Shown here in pieces: positions 6,814-12,461 of a stretch of DNA of 12,461 nucleotides. Below the pieces are notes generated by a model that saw only the letters and a list, made by a program, of their open reading frames with translations, was not told where the DNA came from and ran no database searches. Positions within the stretch are counted from its first letter, which is position 1. Each line of letters begins with the position of its first letter. The stretch comes from Prevotella sp. CAG:617 (lineage in GTDB: Bacteria > Bacteroidota > Bacteroidia > Bacteroidales > Bacteroidaceae). Location: positions 7,491-19,951 of the forward strand of contig FR903619.1 of NCBI GenBank assembly GCA_000438115.1, given 5' to 3'. The position numbers and the translations under genes are program-made.

Positions 6814-7797
6814 TTATTTCCGTCGGCCGATAACGGCCAGATCAACCCAACCGTACACGCCCAGCAACACAATCAGAAGCGTTTGGAGCGTATGTACAAC
6901 CAACGCAAACATAATGGCAGCCTGCCCCGATATGCCATAAAGCACAAGCACCGTCTTCACGGCAAAATGCCACGGACCGGCCCCGTTTGGCGTAGGAACC
7001 AGCACGGCAAACGACCCGATACAAAAAGCAGCAATACCGGCGGTAAAGCCCAACTGGGCAGTTTCGGGAAAGCAGAAGAATGCCAGATAAAAATGCAGGA
7101 AATAACAAATCCAAATGCCCAACGAACGGAACAAGTAAATCCACTTGTGTTCCACATTGCGCAGCGACGTTATGCCTGTGGTCAGATTAATCACTACGCC
7201 CTTTACGCGCTGAAAAACCGACAGTTTCCATATCAGGAAACCTGCACTCAGGGCTACTGCCAGCAAGCATACCAGCGTCACGATATATCCCGTATGGGTA
7301 AACCGGCCCAGCAAGCCGTCGATTCCGGTGCCGGTTTGTGAAATAAACGTCTTGAACACCGGAATCTGAAGCAAAAAGGCCACGGCCGTAAAAAGCAACA
7401 TGATAACGGAGTCGACGGCACGCTCGGTCACTACGGTTCCCAGTGATTTGGAAAACGACACGTGATCGACCGTCTTCAGCGTGCCACACCGCGTGACTTC
7501 GCCAATTCGTGGCACCAGCAAGCTGGAGGCATACGACAAGAAGATGGCATCAATACACGTACGGCGGCGCGGGCATTCGCCCATCGGCACAAGTGTCTGA
7601 CGCCAGCGCGTGCCACGCATAATCTGGGGCAGGATACCAAAAACAAGCGAAAGCCCCATCCACCACCAGTTCATGCCATAGCGTAAGGTGTCCTCAATGT
7701 CACGCCAATTCAGCCCCCGATAAATCCACCAAAGCATGAGTAAGCCGAAGGCAAACGGCAAAACTATTTTCAGGGTAGTGAACAAAAACTTCTTCAA
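6814..7797 (-). CDS. LPG_synthase_TM (YbhN/UPF0104) family membrane protein
   Basis: A 327-residue integral membrane protein with about seven or eight hydrophobic segments (roughly 8-27, 45-60, 82-98, 125-147, 170-190, 222-243, 250-268 and 286-317). It matches the transmembrane part of lysylphosphatidylglycerol synthase (MprF) and the YbhN/AglD-like family: SSLLVPRIGEVTRC at 91-104 with the conserved R-x-GE, ERAVDS at 125-130, and the late motif VPTPNGAGPWHF at 267-278. It lacks the soluble aminoacyl-transferase domain of MprF, so it is not an LPG synthase by itself; stand-alone members are thought to act in lipid or lipid-linked sugar flipping or transport. It is the first gene of a probable two-gene transcript with pepD, without an obvious functional link. 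The promoter at 7929-7959 leaves a leader of about 125 bases. Confidence 0.88.
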   Translation of the reverse strand: MKKFLFTTLKIVLPFAFGLLMLWWIYRGLNWRDIEDTLRYGMNWWWMGLSLVFGILPQIMRGTRWRQTLVPMGECPRRRTCIDAIFLSYASSLLVPRIGEVTRCGTLKTVDHVSFSKSLGTVVTERAVDSVIMLLFTAVAFLLQIPVFKTFISQTGTGIDGLLGRFTHTGYIVTLVCLLAVALSAGFLIWKLSVFQRVKGVVINLTTGITSLRNVEHKWIYLFRSLGIWICYFLHFYLAFFCFPETAQLGFTAGIAAFCIGSFAVLVPTPNGAGPWHFAVKTVLVLYGISGQAAIMFALVVHTLQTLLIVLLGVYGWVDLAVIGRRK

Positions 7798-7895
7798 GGT
7801 ATCTTATATTTTTATAAGTTCGATATTTATTCCAACCGATACGCATAGAACCCGTTTCTACAACCTTTTCAGCATAAAAAACGATATTTTTCTTT

Positions 7896-7915
7896 GCGCT
7901 TCGGCCGGCAAGCGC
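7896..7915 (-). promoter_or_regulatory. Leader stem-loop in the LPG_synthase_TM gene 5' region
   Basis: GCGCTT (7896-7901) and AAGCGC (7910-7915) form a perfect 6-bp stem around the self-complementary loop CGGCCGGC. It would lie at the 5' end of the leftward leader RNA, a few bases from the predicted start. No T run follows on either strand, so it is not a terminator. It may stabilise the mRNA 5' end; function not shown. Confidence 0.4.
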
Positions 7916-7928
7916 TAACTTCGCATAG

Positions 7929-7959
7929 CAAAGATAGCGCAAAAGCCTGGAGCGCCAAA
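7929..7959 (-). promoter_or_regulatory. Promoter for the LPG_synthase_TM-pepD transcript
   Basis: On the minus strand TTTG (complement of 7956-7959) and TATCTTTG (complement of 7929-7936) are 19 bases apart, a full match to the Bacteroidetes -33/-7 pattern. Transcription would start near 7922 and run leftward. Confidence 0.75.
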
Positions 7960-7996
7960 AGAAGAATCCATATTTTTCACGATTGGAGACAGGCTT

Positions 7997-8004
7997 TATC
8001 TTTA
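7997..8004 (+). promoter_or_regulatory. Possible -7 element for rsmA
   Basis: TATCTTTA matches TAnnTTTG at all but the last base and sits 56 bases before the rsmA start. The -33 position holds only a T run (7973-7977), so the assignment is weak. It is divergent from the leftward promoter at 7929-7959. Confidence 0.4.
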
Positions 8005-8059
8005 AAAGCCGACACGCGCTTACTCCGGCAAAACAAAAATAACAAAAAACCGTAGAACG

Positions 8060-8872
8060 ATGAAGTCTGTACGTCCCAAAAAATTTCTTGGCCAGCATTT
8101 TCTCACCAACCAGTCAATCGCCCGTGCCATTGCCGACACGGTAGATGCCTGCCCTGACCTGCCCATACTGGAAGTAGGCCCCGGCATGGGAGTACTCACT
8201 CAATATCTGCTGACCAAGTCGCGCCCCGTCAAAGTTGTGGAAATCGATTTTGAAAGCGTGGCCTACCTGCGCCAGAATTTCCCGCAGATGGAAGAACAAA
8301 TCATTGAGGACGATTTCCTGAAGATGCACCTCGACCGCGTTTTCAACGGACAATCTTTCGTCCTTACCGGAAACTACCCTTACAACATCAGCAGTCAGAT
8401 TTTTTTCAAGATGCTTGAATTCAAGGACATCATCCCCTGTTGTACCGGAATGATACAAAAAGAAGTGGCCGAACGCATGGCTGCAGCTCCGGGCAGCAAA
8501 ACCTACGGTATTCTGAGTGTGCTGTTACAGGCATGGTACGACGTGGAATATCTCTTCACGGTTGAACCGGGCGCATTCAACCCGCCTCCCAAAGTAAAGA
8601 GCGCAGTAATCCGTCTGACACGCAACCAGACTACGGATTTGGGCTGCAATGAATCATTATTCCGCCGCGTAGTAAAAACAACATTCAACCAACGGCGGAA
8701 AATGATGCGCGGCTCACTCAAGCCCCTGCTAAGCCAACTCGACAACGAGCGGAATTTTACCGGAACACACCAGGAATTCCTTGCACAACCGCTGCTCATG
8801 AAACGTCCGGAGCAACTTTCTGTAAATCAATTCGTTGAACTCACAAATGCCGTTGATATGGAAGTTAAATAG
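8060..8872 (+). CDS. rsmA: 16S rRNA (adenine1518/1519-N6) dimethyltransferase
   Basis: A 270-residue S-adenosylmethionine-dependent enzyme (RsmA, also KsgA) that dimethylates two adjacent adenines in the 3'-terminal hairpin of 16S rRNA late in small-subunit assembly; its loss gives kasugamycin resistance. Motifs in order: KKFLGQHFLTN at 7-17 (family LGQ-x-FL), ILEVGPGMGVLT at 36-47 (SAM-binding glycine loop), VVEID at 59-63 (acidic ribose contact), EDDFLKM at 83-89, and the catalytic motif TGNYPYNIS at 103-111 (family N-[LIF]-P-Y, here with Tyr in the second place). GMIQKEVAERM (129-140) and the C-terminal helical domain with EPGAFNPPPKVKSAV (169-183) complete the fold. Length and motifs are normal and the gene looks intact. 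It is transcribed away from the LPG_synthase_TM gene. The mgtE gene often found next to rsmA in Bacteroides is absent from this window. Confidence 0.97.
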   Translation: MKSVRPKKFLGQHFLTNQSIARAIADTVDACPDLPILEVGPGMGVLTQYLLTKSRPVKVVEIDFESVAYLRQNFPQMEEQIIEDDFLKMHLDRVFNGQSFVLTGNYPYNISSQIFFKMLEFKDIIPCCTGMIQKEVAERMAAAPGSKTYGILSVLLQAWYDVEYLFTVEPGAFNPPPKVKSAVIRLTRNQTTDLGCNESLFRRVVKTTFNQRRKMMRGSLKPLLSQLDNERNFTGTHQEFLAQPLLMKRPEQLSVNQFVELTNAVDMEVK

Positions 8873-8886
8873 AAGTTAATAAAAAT

Positions 8887-8924
8887 ACATGTTTGCTTAA
8901 TATATTCAAAAATGTCCTTTTTTT
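8887..8924 (+). terminator. Probable terminator after rsmA
   Basis: ACATGTTTG (8887-8895) pairs with CAAAAATGT (8907-8915), eight pairs with one mismatch around an 11-base loop, and is followed by CC and seven T (8918-8924). It starts 14 bases after the rsmA stop. The stem is AT-rich and only moderately stable. Confidence 0.6.
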
Positions 8925-8939
8925 CAACTATAAAATAGC

Positions 8940-8968
8940 GCATTTATAAAAAATGCTTTTTACCTTTG
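8940..8968 (+). promoter_or_regulatory. Promoter of the small transcript, with inverted repeat
   Basis: TACCTTTG at 8961-8968 is a full match to the Bacteroidetes -7 element; no clear -33 TTG is seen at the expected spacing. A perfect inverted repeat GCATTT/AAATGC (8940-8945 and 8951-8956, five-base spacer) covers the place where the -33 and spacer lie, so it could be an operator. Transcription would start near 8974. Confidence 0.55.
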
Positions 8969-8973
8969 TAAAA

Positions 8974-9105
8974 CATGAAGATAGCGCAACAGCAAATATT
9001 TTTGCTATGTGCTATTTTCATGTCAACAAAACTAAGCTAGATCTGCACAAGTAAGTGAATGATTGTAATTTTTTCTCCTTCGTTGTGAAACGAGGGAGTT
9101 TTTTT
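8974..9105 (+). ncRNA. Candidate small RNA (about 130 nt)
   Basis: Between the -7 element at 8961-8968 and a strong terminator (9075-9105) lies a compact unit. Its 5' part folds into a long stem-loop: 8974-8988 pairs with 9008-9022 over 15 bp with two G-U pairs, then after a small internal loop 8992-8996 pairs with 9001-9005 around TATT. A mostly unpaired linker (9023-9074) leads to the terminator hairpin. Layout (start-site stem-loop, single-stranded middle, terminator) is that of a small regulatory RNA. No Rfam family is recognised. An alternative reading is a tiny gene: ATG at 8975 to TAG at 9038-9040 encodes 21 residues (MKIAQQQIFLLCAIFMSTKL then S) that look like a signal peptide, possibly a vestige; its mRNA would be nearly leaderless. 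It could also act as a leader attenuator for the GH2 genes, although another -7 element lies in between. Confidence 0.5.
9075..9105 (+). terminator. Strong Rho-independent terminator of the small transcript
   Basis: CTCCTTCGTT (9075-9084) pairs with AACGAGGGAG (9089-9098), 10 bp with one G-U and a GTGA loop, followed directly by seven T (9099-9105). It lies about 200 bases downstream of rsmA and behind the rsmA terminator candidate, so it more likely serves the small transcript. Confidence 0.9.
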
Positions 9106-9188
9106 ATGCCTTTTACTTGCCTTTTTCCGAAACCCGCATCTTCCCTGTTAAACATTATAAAATAAAGAACCGGCTATTCCATTTTTAG

Positions 9189-9196
9189 TACTTTTG
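9189..9196 (+). promoter_or_regulatory. Possible -7 element for the GH2 genes
   Basis: TACTTTTG fits TAnnTTTG exactly; no good -33 TTG is seen at the expected distance, as is common for activator-dependent promoters. Transcription would start near 9203, giving a leader of about 90 bases. The stretch 9106-9188 before it holds no other recognisable signal. A 19-codon frame in the leader (9212-9271) has no support. Confidence 0.5.
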
Positions 9197-9292
9197 TGAA
9201 ACTTGGGAACTATGAGACACCTTTATGCTCCCTGCTCCTCTATCAGGAAGATATCCGACATTTTTTCGTAACCATAAATCTAAATTCCTCGT

Positions 9293-12244
9293 ATGCCCTG
9301 TATTCTGTTTCATTTCATACAGCATTTGTTACGCCCCTGCAGAACAAGCCGAATCTGCTGCATCATGCTTTTTTGCGGTCTGCTGGCTGCGAACTGCCAT
9401 GCCAAAGAAAGCCGAACTACCTACCAGCTCAATACCGACTGGGCCTTTTTCCGTGGTGACGTTCCGCACGGAGAAGCCACTGATTTCAACGACCGCCACT
9501 GGATTCCCGTGGTTATTCCCCACATCATGCAACTTGAAAAAAAACATTGTGGCGGAAATACCATTTACGACGGCATAGGATGGTACAGACGTTATTTCAA
9601 GCTTCCTGCAAATGCCAAAGACAAACGCATCGCTCTGTCGTTTGAGGGAGTAATGACCAACTGCGAAATTTTTGTCAACGGTCAGAAAGTGACCAACCAT
9701 CATGGCGGATACGTAGGGTTTACCGTCGACATTACTCCTTACGTCCTACCGGAAAACAATGTGCTGGCTGTAAAAGTTTCGGCGGAATATGATCCGTTTA
9801 CTCCGCCGGGAAAGCCCCAGCAAAATCTGGACTTTTATTATTACAGCGGAATCTACCGGGATGTCAGGCTTGTTGTGACCGACAAGCTGCACTTTACCGA
9901 TGAGTTGGAAGAGGACGAAGTGGCCGGAGGAGGTGTATTTGTCACCTATCCGCAGGTATCCACACAAAAAGCCGTCGTACATGTCAAGGCGCAAATCTGC
10001 AACGACCATTCATATCCGGTCAGTGCCACATTTTACGCCCGTCTGAAAGCTCCTAAAAACAGACGGACAGTCAGCATGGAACAAACGGAAATCCGCCTGG
10101 AGCCGCACGCCAAGACGTCCGTCGAAATTGACCTGCCCGTGACGAATCCACAATTATGGCACCCCGACCATCCCAACCTTTACAGCCTGGAATGTACGGT
10201 CACGGATGGAAAAAAATCCACTGACTGCCTGAGCGAAGACATCGGCATCCGAACCATAAAATATACAGCTGAAAAAGGACTTTACATCAACGGCGAACCT
10301 CTTTATCTGATTGGCGCCAACCGCCACCAGTCCTTTCCCTATGTAGGCGATGCCGCTTCCAATTCCATGCAGGAACGCGATGTCATCGACATCCGGCGTG
10401 GAGGCTACAATGCCGTCAGAGCCGCCCATTATCCTCACGACCCGGCCTTCCTTTCGGCCTGCGACCGGTATGGTCTGCTGGTTATTGAATGTATTCCCGG
10501 CTGGCAATACTACCACTCAAGCCCCGTTTTCTCCGACCGGCTGGAAGAGGTATGCCGCCGGATGATACGGCGTGACCGCAATCACCCGAGCATCATCATG
10601 TGGGAAACGGCCCTGAACGAAACGAGCTACCCCCTGAGCACCGTCAAACGTATTTACCAGACGGCACACGAGGAATACCCCGGTACGCAATTCTATACTT
10701 CGGGCGATTATTTCGGTCATGAAGAGACACTTCCCTATTATGATATTTTCTACAAACAGGTATCCCGCTTCCCTTCAGACGGAAATGTCATGAGCAACAT
10801 GCCGGAAAATCTGATTGCCGTCAAGCCGTTGTTTACCCGCGAATGGGGTGATGGAGTCGGTGAAAAGCCACGCGTCAGCATCACCGAAAATGAATACGAG
10901 CAGACCCGGCAATGCCAATGCCGCATCCGCATGCTCAATGGCGAAGGCTACTTCGACTGGTGCATGCTTGACGCCAATCCCCATATAGGCGGACATTTCC
11001 TCTGGAGCTACAACGACTACGCGCGGGGTTCGGAAGAAGAAACCATGTATTCAGGAGTGGTAGACGTTGACCGCCGCCCCAAGTTCTGCTACTACATGAT
11101 GCAAAGCATGCGCCCGTCACGTAAATCGCTGCCCGGTCTGTACGATGGCCCCATGGTTCACATTGCGTCGTTCAACGATTCGGCCGCCTTCCCCTCATCC
11201 GTGCATCACATTATGGTATTCTCCAATTGCGACGAAGTCAGGCTGTATCGTAACCACCACCTTATCGGCAAACAGACCCGGGCTGAAAGAACCCGCCTGT
11301 ATCCGTTTACCGTTGAAAAAGGCGGAAGCCCCATTTACGATTTTGATGCCGGACATTACGAACCGGGCACCTTGTATGCCGAAGGATGGATTGACGGAAA
11401 AATTGCCGCACGCCACACGGTACACACGCCCGAGCGCCCCCATCATCTTGAAATTGAAATACCGCAACAATCGCTCCGTCCGGTTGCTGACGGTTCCGAC
11501 ATGATTCCCGTGTACATCAAGGTCTGCGACCGCAACGGCACCACAGTACCGTCGTCCGACGCTACCATACACATAAAAGTGACCGGACAAGGAACTCTTA
11601 TCGGCGACAGCATACCACGCATTGGCGTCAATCCGCAAAAGGCCGAAGGCGGTGTCGGATTTGTATTCGTACGCACCACAAAAAAAGCCGGGAGAATCCA
11701 AATCAGCGCCACCTCTCCCGGACTAACCCCCGACAGGACCGAATGCCGCTCGATTCCATTCAAGGGAAAATGGCTGCCCGACGGCGAGCATGCATCCTTT
11801 ACAGGACACGAAGAAGACGGAGCAGTTGTCAAGCCTTCAGCCAAGGACAACGAAATGCTGAGCCGTCCCCAATGGAAGGGAGTCAAGATTACCGGTCCCG
11901 AGGGGGCAAAAGGCTACCCGATTGAACAAGCTATCGACCACGATGACTTCAGCTGGTGGATTGCGGCCGACAGCACATTGCCCCAAGTTGTCACACTCGA
12001 GCTGCCGCAAGCGGGCAAGGTGTCCGGCAGTCGCATACGTTTCCAGAAAGACAGTTCGTCCTATCTGCACAAAGTGGAAACGTCAACCGACGGACAACAC
12101 TGGGACTTGCTCTACGAGCGTGAATGCACCGGATGGGATTTCAAGCCCGTCCGTGTGGACCGCACGCTGAAATATTTCCGCATCACCTTTCTCCAGGCCA
12201 CCGGAGGACATGCCGGACTGGCCGAAGTCACCCTTTACCAATAA
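9293..12244 (+). CDS. Secreted GH2 glycoside hydrolase (beta-galactosidase-like)
   Basis: A 983-residue secreted or periplasmic glycosidase of family GH2. Residues 1-37 act as signal peptide: basic residues at 14, 17 and 20, hydrophobic ICCIMLFCGLLAA, likely cut after CHA at 37. The start at 9293 is fixed by an in-frame TAA at 9281-9283; a start at Met25 would lose the basic part. Domains: jelly-roll sugar-binding about 45-195, Ig-like about 200-322, TIM barrel about 325-605, DUF4982 about 615-710, a further beta domain about 715-820, and a C-terminal F5/8-type (CBM32-like) domain about 865-983. The acid/base is E443 in WETALNE (437-443) and the nucleophile E517 in FTREWGD (514-520); RAAHYPHDP (376-384) is a GH2 substrate-site motif. 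Beta-galactosidase is the usual label for this architecture, but beta-glucuronidase or other beta-glycosidase activity cannot be excluded. A second GH2 gene starts 21 bases later, so they form an operon, likely part of a glycan-use locus. Confidence 0.93.
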   Translation: MPCILFHFIQHLLRPCRTSRICCIMLFCGLLAANCHAKESRTTYQLNTDWAFFRGDVPHGEATDFNDRHWIPVVIPHIMQLEKKHCGGNTIYDGIGWYRRYFKLPANAKDKRIALSFEGVMTNCEIFVNGQKVTNHHGGYVGFTVDITPYVLPENNVLAVKVSAEYDPFTPPGKPQQNLDFYYYSGIYRDVRLVVTDKLHFTDELEEDEVAGGGVFVTYPQVSTQKAVVHVKAQICNDHSYPVSATFYARLKAPKNRRTVSMEQTEIRLEPHAKTSVEIDLPVTNPQLWHPDHPNLYSLECTVTDGKKSTDCLSEDIGIRTIKYTAEKGLYINGEPLYLIGANRHQSFPYVGDAASNSMQERDVIDIRRGGYNAVRAAHYPHDPAFLSACDRYGLLVIECIPGWQYYHSSPVFSDRLEEVCRRMIRRDRNHPSIIMWETALNETSYPLSTVKRIYQTAHEEYPGTQFYTSGDYFGHEETLPYYDIFYKQVSRFPSDGNVMSNMPENLIAVKPLFTREWGDGVGEKPRVSITENEYEQTRQCQCRIRMLNGEGYFDWCMLDANPHIGGHFLWSYNDYARGSEEETMYSGVVDVDRRPKFCYYMMQSMRPSRKSLPGLYDGPMVHIASFNDSAAFPSSVHHIMVFSNCDEVRLYRNHHLIGKQTRAERTRLYPFTVEKGGSPIYDFDAGHYEPGTLYAEGWIDGKIAARHTVHTPERPHHLEIEIPQQSLRPVADGSDMIPVYIKVCDRNGTTVPSSDATIHIKVTGQGTLIGDSIPRIGVNPQKAEGGVGFVFVRTTKKAGRIQISATSPGLTPDRTECRSIPFKGKWLPDGEHASFTGHEEDGAVVKPSAKDNEMLSRPQWKGVKITGPEGAKGYPIEQAIDHDDFSWWIAADSTLPQVVTLELPQAGKVSGSRIRFQKDSSSYLHKVETSTDGQHWDLLYERECTGWDFKPVRVDRTLKYFRITFLQATGGHAGLAEVTLYQ

Positions 12245-12265
12245 CCGATTTGTCAACACTATATC

Positions 12266-12461
12266 ATGAAAAACAAAATCATTACTGTTTCCGTTTTCCT
12301 GCTTCTATGCCTTTCGCTACACGCTAGGAATCTGCGTGAAGAACTCAATTTTGATGCCGACTGGAGGTTTGCGCGCTACGGCCTGCAACCCGACGGCTCC
12401 CGCCTTCCCGAACCGCCGGCCATGGAATCGCCGGCTACCGACGACAGGCATTGGAATCTAC
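12266..12461 (+). CDS. Second secreted GH2-like glycosidase (5' part)
   Basis: Only the first 65 codons are in the window. The ATG at 12266 follows the preceding GH2 stop by 21 bases. Residues 1-20 are a signal peptide (MKNKIITVSVFLLLCLSLHA, cut after LHA). The mature start, ELNFDADWRFARYG then an extra proline-rich stretch and DDRHWNL, has the look of the N-terminal sugar-binding domain of GH2 enzymes (W-x-F-x-x-G ... D-x-x-W). No catalytic residues are visible. It may be a paralogue or partner acting on the same glycan; the family call rests on a short segment. Confidence 0.7.
   Translation, partial: MKNKIITVSVFLLLCLSLHARNLREELNFDADWRFARYGLQPDGSRLPEPPAMESPATDDRHWNL

Noticed and set aside
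7931..8989. Shared 12-base word AAGATAGCGCAA at 7931-7942 and 8978-8989
   Set aside because: A repeat of this length is expected by chance in a window this size, and the two copies lie in different contexts (promoter complement versus stem-loop arm).
9196..9578. Two overlapping plus-strand frames (9196-9459 and 9225-9578) before and inside the GH2 start
   Set aside because: They run out of frame into the well-supported GH2 coding region and have no recognisable domain.

Overview
The window looks like chromosomal DNA from the order Bacteroidales (Bacteroidaceae/Prevotellaceae-like); the genus cannot be fixed from the sequence. The basis is the gene families (a PadR-PspC pair, a DUF2027-Smr protein, a GH2 enzyme with DUF4982), the recurring promoter form TTG/TTTG then TAnnTTTG after about 18-21 bases, and start codons without strong Shine-Dalgarno sequences. 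The composition is fairly GC-rich inside genes, with AT-rich gaps. I see no rRNA, tRNA, CRISPR array, insertion sequence or phage gene.

Layout. (1) 1-2500, plus strand: a possible gene tail, then a promoter driving padR and a PspC-domain membrane protein, closed by a strong terminator. This resembles a small envelope-stress unit under its own repressor. (2) 2524-3622, plus: a class 2-type dihydroorotate dehydrogenase homologue with its own promoter; two parts of its orotate site differ from the family. (3) 3623-4147: no long gene, but an 18-bp perfect inverted repeat, a leftward terminator, an unlisted 31-residue membrane peptide on the minus strand, and its promoter. (4) 4148-7797, minus: a flippase-like membrane protein of the LPG_synthase_TM family, then the dipeptidase pepD, apparently one transcript, followed after a terminator by a DUF2027-Smr protein. 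(5) 7798-8059: divergent promoter region. (6) 8060-8872, plus: rsmA (ksgA), the 16S rRNA dimethyltransferase. (7) 8873-9292: a terminator, then a compact unit of promoter, long stem-loop and strong terminator that looks like a small RNA of about 130 nt (or a tiny peptide gene), then a promoter-like site before the glycosidase genes. (8) 9293-end, plus: two tandem secreted GH2 glycoside hydrolases, the second cut by the window edge, probably the start of a glycan-use locus.

Most of the window is housekeeping. The parts that most deserve a second look are the 31-residue membrane peptide with its own promoter and terminator (3731-4054), the small transcript after rsmA (8961-9105), and the altered active-site loop of the dihydroorotate dehydrogenase homologue.
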